DNA of 64,000 nt from Mesorhizobium sp. (lineage in GTDB: Bacteria > Pseudomonadota > Alphaproteobacteria > Rhizobiales > Rhizobiaceae). The notes beneath the pieces were generated by a model. The model did no database searches. It saw nothing but the letters and a program-made list of their open reading frames with translations, and was not told the origin of the DNA. The position numbers were made by a program, and so were the translations under genes. Below are positions 15,717 through 24,539 of this stretch, in pieces. Each line of letters starts with the position of its first letter. Position 1 is the stretch's first letter. The stretch lies in the NCBI RefSeq assembly GCF_004963255.1, contig NZ_SUGA01000028.1, positions 1 to 64,000 of the forward strand, given 5' to 3'.

Positions 15717-16967
15717 TTGTCGGGAAAAGGCAGCAATTCGGTCAAGGTTCGGCATTATAACGAGCGTTTCGTGCTCGATGCCATTCGCCGCCTGAAGGAG
15801 GCGTCCAAGTCCGATCTGGCGCGCGCCGCCCACCTCACCCCCGCCGCTGTCGCCGATATCGTCGACGGGCTGGAGCAGGCCGGTTTCGTAAAGCAAGTGG
15901 GAAAAAGGTTCGGGCAGCGCGGATCGCCGTCGATCCTCTACCGGCTGGCGCCCGAGCGCATCTACAGCGTCGGCATCAAGATCGGCCGGCGCGCGCTGGA
16001 AGCGGTGCTGGTCGATTTCGCCGGCGAAGTGCGCGCGCGTGCCTCGCACGAATACCGCTATCCGGACCCGGATCTGGTGCGCCGGGCCGGCAACACCTCG
16101 CTCGCCAATTTCGAGGCGCTGGTCGACGGGCTCGACGACGCCTCGATCGTCGGCGTCGGCATCGCCTCGCCCTATTTTCTGGGCGGATGGAGCGAGGAGC
16201 TGGGTTTCCCGGATGACCTTGGCGCCCGCTGGGAAGCGATCGACCTGATGACCTTCTTCGCGACGCCGCCGAAGACACCGGTGTTCATCGAGAACGACGC
16301 CACCTCGGCGGCATTGGCCGAGCTCGTGCAGGGTGCCGGCGCTCGCTTCCACGATTTCATGCATATCTCGATCGACACTTTCGTCGGCGGCGGCCTGGTG
16401 CAGGGCGGCAAGGTGCATACCGGACCGCATGGCAACAGCGCCGCGCTCGGTCCGCTGCCGGTCTCGCCCTCAAGCCTGGATTCGGTGGCGGCTAAGCCCG
16501 CGCGCTACCAGAGCCTGCTGCACCGCGCCTCGATCTATGTGCTGGTCAATCACCTGAAATCGCGTGGCGTCGAGATCGTGCGGGTGCGCGAGCTCGATCC
16601 CATGCCGCCCGGCGCGCGCGAGCCGCTGTTCGAATGGATCGAGGATTGCGCCAACGCGCTGGTCGAGGCGATCATCGCGATCACCTCGGTCATCGACATC
16701 GAGGCGATCGTGCTGGACTCGATCCTACCGCGTTCGATTCATCTCGAGCTGCTGGCGAAGGTGCAAAAGCAGTTCAACCGCGTCAGCGCCATCGGCATTG
16801 TCGCGCCCGAAATTGTGCCTGGACAGTTCGGCCCGGAGGCCTCGCCGATCGGCGCGGCGATGCTGCCCTTCTCGGCGCTGCTCGCCCCCGACAGCAGCGT
16901 CCTGATGATCGGCAAGGACCGGCCCAAGCTGCTGGGAAGCCTGTCCGCGCTCGCCGGCCAGGGCTGA
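15717..16967 (+). CDS. ROK-family transcriptional repressor
   Basis: About 416 aa. The N-terminal winged helix reads VRHYNERFVLDAIRRLKEASKSDLARAAHLTPAAVADIVDGLEQAGFV. It is followed by a ROK sugar-kinase-like domain (VGIKIGRRALEAVLVDFAGEV, FIENDATSAALAEL, the glycine-rich IDTFVGGGLVQGGKVHTGPHGNSAALG). The cysteine-rich zinc motif typical of NagC/Mlc is absent. TTG at 15717 has GGGAGA 8 nt upstream; an upstream TTG at 15690 is less likely. It is divergent from the sugar ABC operon and most likely represses it until the sugar binds. Confidence 0.88.
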   Translation: MSGKGSNSVKVRHYNERFVLDAIRRLKEASKSDLARAAHLTPAAVADIVDGLEQAGFVKQVGKRFGQRGSPSILYRLAPERIYSVGIKIGRRALEAVLVDFAGEVRARASHEYRYPDPDLVRRAGNTSLANFEALVDGLDDASIVGVGIASPYFLGGWSEELGFPDDLGARWEAIDLMTFFATPPKTPVFIENDATSAALAELVQGAGARFHDFMHISIDTFVGGGLVQGGKVHTGPHGNSAALGPLPVSPSSLDSVAAKPARYQSLLHRASIYVLVNHLKSRGVEIVRVRELDPMPPGAREPLFEWIEDCANALVEAIIAITSVIDIEAIVLDSILPRSIHLELLAKVQKQFNRVSAIGIVAPEIVPGQFGPEASPIGAAMLPFSALLAPDSSVLMIGKDRPKLLGSLSALAGQG

Positions 16968-16987
16968 TCGAAAGGCGCCTCTGGACA

Positions 16988-17494
16988 TCACACCGGCAGG
17001 CTCGTCACACCGGTCGACAGATGCGGCTCGGCAGGTGCGGCGTTAGTGCCGGCCTTGGCGCTCGCGCCGGCCTTGCCCTTCAGCGTCGCGCAAAGCACGC
17101 GATCCACCGCCAACCTGCCCGCCCCGCTCAGCGCCAGGATGAACATGCCGCCGGCGATGGCCAAGTCCTTTTCGAAATGCAACAGTTCGTTCTGGCTGGC
17201 GAAATTGGTGTGGAAGAGACTGGCCGTCATCAGACAGAACAGGCCGAGCCCGATCGCACCCAGCCGCGTCAGGATGCCGAGCGCCACCGACAGGCCGGCG
17301 CCGAGTTGCAGCGCGATGGTGGCAATGAGCAGCGGCGTGCCGACGCCAAGCGCGGCCATCGCCTTCTGAGCGCCCTCGAAATGCGTCGCCAGTTGCAGTC
17401 CCTCATGCACGAAGATCAGCGACAGAAGCAGTCGGCCGGCCAGCAGGACGAGGTCCCTGGCGTTAAGTTTTTCGGCAAGTTCGGTCGGTGTCAT
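16988..17494 (-). CDS. DoxX-family membrane protein
   Basis: 168 aa from the ATG at 17494 (GGAG 6 nt upstream); a GTG at 17530 is an alternative. Four hydrophobic helices carry DoxX features: LLAGRLLLSLIFVHEGLQLATHFEGAQKAMAALGV, LLIATIALQLGAGLSVALGILTRLGAIGLGLF and AIAGGMFILALSGAGRLAVD. DoxX proteins are linked to redox or thiosulfate metabolism in some organisms, but the role here is unassigned. It is convergent with the ROK gene. Confidence 0.85.
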   Translation of the reverse strand: MTPTELAEKLNARDLVLLAGRLLLSLIFVHEGLQLATHFEGAQKAMAALGVGTPLLIATIALQLGAGLSVALGILTRLGAIGLGLFCLMTASLFHTNFASQNELLHFEKDLAIAGGMFILALSGAGRLAVDRVLCATLKGKAGASAKAGTNAAPAEPHLSTGVTSLPV

Positions 17495-17661
17495 GATCGG
17501 CTCCAATCCTTGGAAACAGGTGGCCGTCACGCGCCCGCGTGGACGCGCGCTCGAGGTTGAAAGGTCGGAGCCGGCGCGAGGGAGAGGAACGCCGGCTCCG
17601 GTTTTCGGGCGCTACCGCCGTGGCGCCCAAAACGTTGTATTGGAGGGAGAGATCAGCGCCA

Positions 17662-17718
17662 GGGCCCCTCTCCGGCCGCTTCGCGGCTACCTCTCCCCCA
17701 CTTTGTGGGGGCGAGGAA
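17662..17718. repeat. Rhizobial intergenic mosaic repeat
   Basis: Two stems, GGCCGC-TTCG-CGGC and CTCCCCCAC-TTT-GTGGGGGCGAG, repeat the design of the element at 7-58. It lies in the 233-bp gap between the DoxX and TPR genes, where no coding sequence is visible. Confidence 0.6.
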
Positions 17719-17727
17719 CGGGCTGAT

Positions 17728-18189
17728 CTACTTCGTCACCTTCGTGTCGATCGCCTGCTTGAGGTCGGAAAGCTCCTCGCAGCCCGACGGGCAGAGTTTT
17801 TGCAACGAGGCGAGCTGTTCATTGGCCTTGGCCTTGTCGCCGGTCTCGACATAGAGCTCGCCCAGATATTCATGCGCGGCCTTGTGGTCGGGCTTAAGCT
17901 CCAGCGCCTTGGTGTAGTAGGTCAGCGAGGTCTGGTAGTCGCCGGTCTTGCGCAGCGTGAAGCCGAGCAGGTTGTAGACGTCGGCCTGCTGGGTGTCCTG
18001 CGCCAGGTCGCGCAGATCGGCCAGCGCGCCCTTATAGTCCTTGGCGTCGATCTTGGCCTTGACGGCCGTCAGGTCGGGCGCATCAGTGCCTTCGATGTCG
18101 TCCACCGCATAGGCCGGAACGGCGATGACGATGGGTGCCACGGTCAGGACCGCTATGGCGCCGAGCACCGCGAAAGTTAAGTGTTTCAT
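17728..18189 (-). CDS. Secreted TPR-repeat protein
   Basis: 153 aa from ATG 18189, giving a signal peptide MKHLTFAVLGAIAVLTVAPIVIAVPAYA; a longer upstream reading has no such peptide. Two to three tetratricopeptide units follow (YKGALADLRDLAQDTQQADVYNLLGFTLRKTGDYQTSLTYYTKALELKPDHKAAHEYLGELYVETGDKAKA). The C-terminus has a CPSGC pair that could form a disulfide. It is probably a periplasmic protein-interaction module. It lies 49 bp downstream of the metallo-beta-lactamase gene and is probably cotranscribed with it. Confidence 0.8.
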   Translation of the reverse strand: MKHLTFAVLGAIAVLTVAPIVIAVPAYAVDDIEGTDAPDLTAVKAKIDAKDYKGALADLRDLAQDTQQADVYNLLGFTLRKTGDYQTSLTYYTKALELKPDHKAAHEYLGELYVETGDKAKANEQLASLQKLCPSGCEELSDLKQAIDTKVTK

Positions 18190-18238
18190 TGGCGTTGTCG
18201 CTTTCTGTTCAGGATCTGATTCAGATCGGATTTCCCGA

Positions 18239-19210
18239 TCAGATCTGGGTTGGGGTGAAGGCGTAGGCGTTGCCGTCCTTGACGAAGCTGCCTGTGCCGG
18301 GGAACGGGAAGTGCGAGCCGCAGATGCGGACATTGTCGGCGATCACCTGGTCGATGATCCGGTGGCGGGTGGCGATTGCCGTCGGACCGTCCTGGTCGTA
18401 GGCGCCCTGCCATTCGGGATGCGGGGCAAGCAGCGCCGGCACGTACATGGTGTCGGCCGAGACGAGGAACTGCTCGGCGCCGGCATCGACATGGTAGACG
18501 GAATGGCCAGGCGTGTGGCCGGGCGCCGCCATGAGGCGGATGCCGGGCACCACTTCCGCGCCGTCGTCGACCAGCTTCCAGTTCTTCCATTTCGGAAAAT
18601 TCTCGGCGATGCGCTTGCCCGCCGGCTTGCGGCCCTCGGGCAGCTTGGCGAGGCGGCTCGGATCCGTCCACCAATTGTACTCGGTGGCGTTGACGACCAG
18701 CTCGGCATTGGGGAACACCGGATTGTTGGTGCCCTTCTCCATCAGGCCCCAGACATGGTCCGGATGGAAATGCGAGATCAGAATAGTATCGATCGCCTTG
18801 TAATCGATGCCGGCGGCCTTCATGTTGGCCGGCAGATGCGTGGCGTTGGCCTGCCACTGGCCGACGCCCGAGCCGGCATCCATCATGATGGTGCGGCCGT
18901 TCATCTTGAGCACGACCACGGTGAGCGGGATCGGCATGAACTCGGTGGTCAGCCCCGCCTTGGCGAGCGCGGCCTTGGTATCGTCGACCGACACGTCCTT
19001 GATGAAGGCCGGGTCGTGGGGCTTGCGCCAAATGCCGTCATAGACGGCGGTGACCTCGAGCGAGCCGACCTTGTATTTGTAGAAGCCGACCAGCGGCTCC
19101 ACCGGGGTTTCGGCGTAAGCCGCGGGCGCGAATTCCAGCTTGCCGGCAATGCCGAAGGCGGCAGCGGCGGCGGCGGATCCGAGCACCATGCGACGTGTCA
19201 TGTTGAACAT
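18239..19210 (-). CDS. TAT-exported metallo-beta-lactamase-fold hydrolase
   Basis: 323 aa. The N-terminus NMTRRMVLGSAAAAAAFGIAGKLEFAPAAYA is a twin-arginine signal. The metal motif HFHPDH (HxHxDH), a following AAPGHTPGHSVYH, and a late CGSHFPFPGTG give the full metal set of the AHL-lactonase/MBL-fold group. The reaction is unknown; quorum-signal hydrolysis is only one possibility, and periplasmic export argues for another substrate. It is followed by a periplasmic TPR protein, perhaps a partner. Confidence 0.85.
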   Translation of the reverse strand: MFNMTRRMVLGSAAAAAAFGIAGKLEFAPAAYAETPVEPLVGFYKYKVGSLEVTAVYDGIWRKPHDPAFIKDVSVDDTKAALAKAGLTTEFMPIPLTVVVLKMNGRTIMMDAGSGVGQWQANATHLPANMKAAGIDYKAIDTILISHFHPDHVWGLMEKGTNNPVFPNAELVVNATEYNWWTDPSRLAKLPEGRKPAGKRIAENFPKWKNWKLVDDGAEVVPGIRLMAAPGHTPGHSVYHVDAGAEQFLVSADTMYVPALLAPHPEWQGAYDQDGPTAIATRHRIIDQVIADNVRICGSHFPFPGTGSFVKDGNAYAFTPTQI

Positions 19211-19268
19211 CAGAAATCTCCTCTTGTGGCTGCAAATTTGCGTCAGGTTTCAGGCGGTGTGAGAAATT

Positions 19269-19342
19269 GGCGGAGGGCCCGGTGCGACCCTCCGCCGGCT
19301 GCGGAAGCCGGTGCCGGCCGGTCCGACTGAAGACCGGCCGGC
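19269..19342. other. Two strong hairpins in the leader of the MBL-fold gene
   Basis: GGCGGAGGG (19269-19277) pairs with CCCTCCGCC (19288-19296), and GCCGGCCGGTC (19313-19323) pairs with GACCGGCCGGC (19332-19342). Both stems are perfect. They fill the 220-bp gap between the DUF680 gene and the MBL-fold gene. No T-tract follows on either strand, so they may be mRNA leader or processing structures rather than terminators. Confidence 0.5.
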
Positions 19343-19430
19343 GCCGGGGAGATCGGGACGTCTGGTCGTTGAACCGGGCGAGGCGTGCCTTCCTCGCACA
19401 TGGTCAAGACCTTTGGCCTCGACTCCTAGC

Positions 19431-19640
19431 TCAGCGACCCCAGATGCCCTGGCCGGGCTCATCCGCAGCGATCTTGGCCGCCGGCTTCATGTCGTGGCGG
19501 TCCAGCTTCACGATCGAAGCAGTGGTGGTGGTATCGACGGCGGCTGCCTGCTGAGCGGCCGCGGAGAAGTGGTCGCTGCCGGCAAAGGCGCCGCCGGTGG
19601 CAACGAGGATGGCGACTGCGGTGAGGGCGATCTTGTTCAT
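19431..19640 (-). CDS. DUF680 small exported protein
   Basis: A 69-aa protein with a clear signal peptide (MNKIALTAVAILVATGGAFAGSDHF). The mature part is short and Ala/Thr-rich and ends GQGIWGR. The pattern MNKIALTA-ILVATG-AFAGSDH is that of DUF680, a family of small periplasmic proteins expanded in Mesorhizobium and relatives. The function is unknown. It is monocistronic, with structured sequence after the stop. Confidence 0.8.
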   Translation of the reverse strand: MNKIALTAVAILVATGGAFAGSDHFSAAAQQAAAVDTTTTASIVKLDRHDMKPAAKIAADEPGQGIWGR

Positions 19641-19861
19641 ATGCGTATTCCTTCCGGGTTGGTTGATGCGTGCCTTGGGAGGATGGCCTCGCTACAGCCA
19701 AGACCCGGAAGGCCCGGGCTTTATTCCCGGAACGCGGAAGAATCTTTTCAGGGGGCGATAGAAATCGCGACTCGCCCGGATGAAACGGGAAGCCGCGGCC
19801 AGTTAGCCGGCGTTAAGCATCGCTCCAATTTTTGGGCTGAAAATAAGCCGCGAAGCTACCA

Positions 19862-22585
19862 GTGACGCAACTTGAAGCCGGGCCGGAAGTTAAATTTAAG
19901 CACTTCCTGTTAGCTTCAGCCGATGGATTTCTGTCCGCGAAAGGTATTCCTGTCGAATTGACCTGGACGGGTTTCAATATCGGCCGCATCAGACCGGCCG
20001 TTTTCTCTTCCGCCAACTTGCCGGCGGCTATCGCTGTTTTCGTGCTTGCGATCTGCGCGATCTTCGTCGATCAGCAAAACAGAAAAGTCTCCGACCAGCT
20101 GATGCGCGCCGAGGTGCTGGCCAAGGTCAACATCATTCGCGCCAAGCTCGAGGGCAACATAAACGGCAACCTGCAGCTGGTGCAGGGCCTTGCTTCAGCG
20201 GTCACGACCGAGCCGTATATGGGGCAACAGCGATTTGCGGCGCTCGCCGCGAACCTTTTCAATGAGAAATCGCAGCTGCGCAACATTGCCGGCGCGCCCG
20301 ACCTTGTGATCTCGTTGATGTACCCGATGGAGGGCAACGAAAAGGCGCTCGGGCTCGACTACCGCAAGAATGAAGCACAACGCATGGCGGCGCTACGGGC
20401 GCGTGACCAGCGCGCCTTGGTCCTGGCGGGTCCGGTAGACCTCGTCCAGGGCGGCCGAGGCTTCATCGGCAGGATTCCGATTTTCGTACCGACAGTGGGC
20501 GGCGGTGACCGGTTCTGGGGCATTCTCTCGGCGGTCATCGATGTCGACAGGCTTTTTGCCGCAAGCGGCCTCACCGACCCGGACCTCGATATCGAGGTCG
20601 CCCTGACAGGCAAGGACGCGCTGGGCGGCGGCGGCCAGCGCTTCTTCGGCAGCGAGAACGTGGTCGACGGCACCCCGGTGACGGCCGAAGTGGAACTGCC
20701 GCTGGGGTCCTGGCAATTGTCGGCGATACCGAAACACGGCTGGCCGGCCACGCCGAAGAACGAGGCCACCTTGTGGGCAACGATGGCGCTGGCCGGCGCG
20801 CTGGTTGTGTTGCCCATCCTGATAGCCGGCTGGTTGTTCGGCGAGAGACAGAAGAACTACGCGGAGCTGCGGCGGCTTTCGCAGCGGCTGGAGCTTGCCC
20901 TCGACGCCTCGGGCATCGGCGTGTGGGAACATGACCTCGCCACCTCGCAGCTCGTGTGGGACGACCGCGTCAACGAAATCTATGGCAAGCCGGCTGACGG
21001 CCGGCCGCGTGGCTATGACGACTGGGCGCTGACCATTCATCCAGACGACCTGGAGCGCGCAAGGAAGGACTTCGACACGGCGGCCGAAACCCACGGCCGC
21101 TATTCCTCGCAGTACCGTCTTCTCCTACCTGACGGTACCGTCCGCCATGTGCGCACCCGGGCAGGCTTCCTGCAGGACGTCGACGACACGCCGAAGATGA
21201 TCGGCGCTGAATGGGACGTGACCAGCGACGTCCTGCTCAACGAGAATCTGGTGCGTGAGCGGCAATTGTCGGAATCGAAGAATGCCGAGCTCGAGACCGC
21301 CAAGGCTAGGATCGAGCACGTCGCGCTGCATGATTCCCTGACAGGCCTGCCTAACCGCCGTTATCTCGATGAGATGCTGGCCGGGGCGCACGATGATCGC
21401 ACCGCCTTGCTGCATCTCGACCTCGACCGCTTCAAGCAGATCAACGACACGCTTGGTCATGCGGCAGGCGACGCCATGCTCATGCATGCATCGAAGGTCA
21501 TCAAGGCCAACGTCCGGACAGCCGACTTCGTGGCGCGCATCGGCGGGGATGAGTTCATCGTGGTGTGCCGCGAATGCAGGGACGATGAACTCGCCGTCCT
21601 CGCGGACCGGATCATCGAAGAGATGCGCCAACCCGTCGACTATAAGGGCCATCAATGCCGGTTTGGGGTCAGCATCGGGATTGCGGCCAATAACGGCATC
21701 GATGCCAAGCAATTGCTGGTCAATGCCGACCTCGCGCTCTACCGGGCCAAGAGCCGAGGGCGCAACCGCTACGAGTTCTTCAACGAAGAGCTGCAAAGCG
21801 AGATCGTGAAGACCAAGCAGACCGCCGACGAGATTCTCGGCGGCTTGGAGCGCAACGAGTTCATTGCCTATTACCAGCCGCAGTTCGACGCCAACACGCT
21901 CGAGATCGTCGGTGTCGAGGCGCTGTCGCGCTGGCGCCATCCACAGCGCGGCATCCTTGGCCCCGACGTGTTCCTCAAGGTTGCCGAGGAATTGAACGTG
22001 GTCTCGCTCATCGACCGCACGATCCTCGAACAAACGCTCGAGAATTTCCAGCGCTGGTCGCTCGACGGGCTCAACATCCCGCGCGTGTCGGTCAACGTCT
22101 CGGCACGAAGGCTGGAAGACAAGGATCTCATAAAGGGCCTGCGCAAGCTGGCGATCAAGGCGGGAACCGTCTCGTTCGAGCTCGTCGAGTCTATCTTTCT
22201 CGACGAGCACGACGACCTCGTCGCCTGGAACATCGAACACATCAAGGAACTCGGAATCGACATCGAGATCGACGATTTCGGCACGGGCTACGCATCCATC
22301 GTCAGCCTGCTCAAACTGCAACCGCGCCGTCTCAAGATCGACCGGCAGCTCATCACGCCGATAACCGGCTCGGCGGCGCAGCGGCGATTAGTGTCGTCAA
22401 TCATAGAGATCGGCAAATCGCTCGGCATCGGGGTCGTGGCGGAAGGCGTCGAGACGATGGAACATGGGCGCATACTGAAGGAGCTTGGCTGCGACATCCT
22501 GCAGGGCTACGCCTTCGGGCGCCCCATGGACGCAACATCCTTCAGGACCTTTGCGCAGTCGCGGGAGTGGCTGGCAGCGGGATAG
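19862..22585 (+). CDS. CHASE-PAS-GGDEF-EAL cyclic-di-GMP enzyme
   Basis: Up to 907 aa. A membrane helix (PAAIAVFVLAICAIFV) precedes a periplasmic CHASE sensor (SLMYPMEGNEKALGLDYRKNEAQRMAALRARDQRALVLAGPVDLVQGG) and a second helix (MALAGALVVLPILIAGWLF). These are followed by a PAS fold (LDASGIGVWEHDLAT...VRHVRTRAGF), a GGDEF domain with the active RIGGDEFIVV, and an EAL domain with VGVEALSRWRHP and DDFGTGYAS. Both synthesis and hydrolysis of c-di-GMP are possible. The GTG start at 19862 is uncertain; a start nearer the first helix would also fit. Confidence 0.9.
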   Translation: MTQLEAGPEVKFKHFLLASADGFLSAKGIPVELTWTGFNIGRIRPAVFSSANLPAAIAVFVLAICAIFVDQQNRKVSDQLMRAEVLAKVNIIRAKLEGNINGNLQLVQGLASAVTTEPYMGQQRFAALAANLFNEKSQLRNIAGAPDLVISLMYPMEGNEKALGLDYRKNEAQRMAALRARDQRALVLAGPVDLVQGGRGFIGRIPIFVPTVGGGDRFWGILSAVIDVDRLFAASGLTDPDLDIEVALTGKDALGGGGQRFFGSENVVDGTPVTAEVELPLGSWQLSAIPKHGWPATPKNEATLWATMALAGALVVLPILIAGWLFGERQKNYAELRRLSQRLELALDASGIGVWEHDLATSQLVWDDRVNEIYGKPADGRPRGYDDWALTIHPDDLERARKDFDTAAETHGRYSSQYRLLLPDGTVRHVRTRAGFLQDVDDTPKMIGAEWDVTSDVLLNENLVRERQLSESKNAELETAKARIEHVALHDSLTGLPNRRYLDEMLAGAHDDRTALLHLDLDRFKQINDTLGHAAGDAMLMHASKVIKANVRTADFVARIGGDEFIVVCRECRDDELAVLADRIIEEMRQPVDYKGHQCRFGVSIGIAANNGIDAKQLLVNADLALYRAKSRGRNRYEFFNEELQSEIVKTKQTADEILGGLERNEFIAYYQPQFDANTLEIVGVEALSRWRHPQRGILGPDVFLKVAEELNVVSLIDRTILEQTLENFQRWSLDGLNIPRVSVNVSARRLEDKDLIKGLRKLAIKAGTVSFELVESIFLDEHDDLVAWNIEHIKELGIDIEIDDFGTGYASIVSLLKLQPRRLKIDRQLITPITGSAAQRRLVSSIIEIGKSLGIGVVAEGVETMEHGRILKELGCDILQGYAFGRPMDATSFRTFAQSREWLAAG

Positions 22586-22796
22586 CGATGCCGGCTCACC
22601 GATCTACCATTTGACCGGGCCGTTTGCCGGCTGCACGACCCGTTCGGCAAACGAGCAAACGACAGGACAGCCCTCGCCGAGAGGGAGACGCGCTAAGCCC
22701 GGTCATCAAACTGTCACACCAGGCGGCAATCGCCATGGTAGGTTTGCCGTGGCCGCCCCCGCGACCACGACCGCATCAAGAACCGGCGAAGCCGCC

Positions 22797-23792
22797 ATGA
22801 ACATCGCCCTCCCCGCTGAAGGCACTGACCTCTCGCCCTATCTGCCGGACGAGCACGGGCTGTTCTTCATCTACCATTTCAAGGCGGACGGTTCCCGCAC
22901 CGCGGATCCCGCCGAGGCGCATTGGAGCTGGCGCAGCTACCAGATCACCGACATGCGCGCCCGCCACGAGATCGGCGCCGAGACGGCCCTGCCGGCGCCG
23001 GTGCGCGACGCCTTCCTGTCGCCAAGTCATGGCTGCCAGATCGATTTCGAGGACGACTTCCTCTACGGCGACCTGCCCGACCTCAGGCACGATTTCGCCG
23101 AGGCGCGCGGGCTCACGCATTTCCGCTTCGCCTTCAACGACAGGATGCTGGTCGGCGCTCGCAAGCAGCCGCTGGAATCGGTAGACAGGATCCGCAAGCT
23201 GGTGGAGAGCGGCACGCGGAAATTCCGCAGGCCGGCCGAGCTGATCGAGGCGGTTATGGGCCAGTCGCTCGACGGCATGGCGGCCGAGCTCGACAAGATG
23301 GGCGACACGCTCGACGGCATCGAGGACCGCATCGTGTGCGATGCATGGCACAATGAACGCCAGGCCCTGGTCGACGCGCGCCGGCAGCTGGTGCTGATCC
23401 ACCGGCAGATGGCGACGCTCACCAGCCTTTTCCGCCACCTCGACCATTCGCATCGCAACGAGCTGCCCGACCCGATCAACGACATGGCCACACGGCTCTC
23501 GCATCGGGCGCACACGCTGCATCACGACGGCGAGCAGCTGCAGGCGCGCACGCGCCTGTTGCAGGACGAGCTGATGGCGAAGCTCACCGAGCAGTCGAAC
23601 CAGTTGCTCTACATCCTGTCGGTCATGACGGCGGTGCTGTTGCCGACGACCATCATCTCCGGGCTGTTCGGCATGAATGTCGGCGGCTTGCCGCTGGTCG
23701 ATACGCCGCACGGCTTTTGGGTGGTGACGGCGATCTCGGTCGTCATCGCCGGCGTGGTTTACAAGATCGTGCGACGACTCGGGCGCGTCTGA
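22797..23792 (+). CDS. CorA/ZntB-family divalent cation transporter
   Basis: 331 aa starting MNIALPAEGTDLSPYLPDEHGL; an in-frame extension upstream is repeat-like and was not taken. A long helical N-terminal cytoplasmic domain (many EL-KMGDTLDGIEDRI heptads) leads to two C-terminal helices. The first ends in the pore signature GMNVGGLP, and the second is VVTAISVVIAGVVYKIVRRL. This matches ZntB-type zinc transporters better than magnesium CorA, but the ion is not decided by sequence. Confidence 0.88.
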   Translation: MNIALPAEGTDLSPYLPDEHGLFFIYHFKADGSRTADPAEAHWSWRSYQITDMRARHEIGAETALPAPVRDAFLSPSHGCQIDFEDDFLYGDLPDLRHDFAEARGLTHFRFAFNDRMLVGARKQPLESVDRIRKLVESGTRKFRRPAELIEAVMGQSLDGMAAELDKMGDTLDGIEDRIVCDAWHNERQALVDARRQLVLIHRQMATLTSLFRHLDHSHRNELPDPINDMATRLSHRAHTLHHDGEQLQARTRLLQDELMAKLTEQSNQLLYILSVMTAVLLPTTIISGLFGMNVGGLPLVDTPHGFWVVTAISVVIAGVVYKIVRRLGRV

Positions 23793-23795
23793 CCC

Positions 23796-24482
23796 TCATG
23801 CTGTTGCCCGCAGGTCCTCTACAATGGTGCCGGCGGCGCTGACTTCCGCTTCATGGCCGGGTTCGCGCCACGTCTCGGCGAGGCCGGCCGCGTACCATTC
23901 GCGCATGGCCGGCAGGTCGAGAAGCCGCCGCGGATAGTCAGCCGCTTCACCTTCGAAAGGCAGGCCGTAGGACTGCGCCCTGAACGCAACGGGGGCGAAG
24001 AAGGCATCGACGGCGCCAAAACGGTCCCCGGCCAGGAAGGGCCCGCCGAAACGCAAAAGACCATCGTTCCACAAGTCTCCCATGCGGAAGAGATCGTGCT
24101 TCAGCGCGGGGGACATCGGCAACGGCTCGACGCGCACACCGCAGCACATTGGGCAGTCGTTGCGCAGCGCGGTGAAGCTCGAATGCATCTCGGCGGCGGC
24201 CGAGCGTGCCCAGGCGCGCGCCTTCGCATCCACCGGCCACACGCCCGGATGGCGTTCGGCCAGATATTCGACGATCGAAAGCGAATCCCAGACCGCCCAA
24301 CCGTCATCGACCAGGCAGGGCACGCGGCCATTTGGCGAGAACTGCCTGTAGAGGTCGAAACTCGGCCCGACCGGGAACGGCGTCAGCCGCTCCTCGAAGG
24401 GAATGCCGAGGACACGCATCAGCAGCCATGGCCGCAGCGACCACGACGAATAGTTCTTGTTGCCGATATGCAGAACGTACAT
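23796..24482 (-). CDS. Glutathione S-transferase
   Basis: 228 aa. The N-terminal thioredoxin-like part begins MYVLHIGNKNYSSWSLRPWLLMRVLGIPFEERL, with the active Ser in NYSSWSLRP, and has the glutathione-binding GRVPCLVDDGWAVWDSLSIVEYLAE (cis-Pro and D-S). A helical C-terminal domain follows. It resembles a Ser-type (zeta/theta-like) GST. It is convergent with the cation transporter, only 3 bp apart. The substrate is unknown. Confidence 0.88.
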   Translation of the reverse strand: MYVLHIGNKNYSSWSLRPWLLMRVLGIPFEERLTPFPVGPSFDLYRQFSPNGRVPCLVDDGWAVWDSLSIVEYLAERHPGVWPVDAKARAWARSAAAEMHSSFTALRNDCPMCCGVRVEPLPMSPALKHDLFRMGDLWNDGLLRFGGPFLAGDRFGAVDAFFAPVAFRAQSYGLPFEGEAADYPRRLLDLPAMREWYAAGLAETWREPGHEAEVSAAGTIVEDLRATA

Positions 24483-24539
24483 CGGGCGCCCTCCTCTGTT
24501 CGACGCGGTTGCGGACGGATAGCCGTCTCGCGCTTTTGC

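Noticed and set aside
18239..19210. AHL lactonase (quorum quenching)
   Set aside because: The HxHxDH fold is shared by many hydrolases; the TAT signal and TPR neighbour do not support a specific lactonase call.
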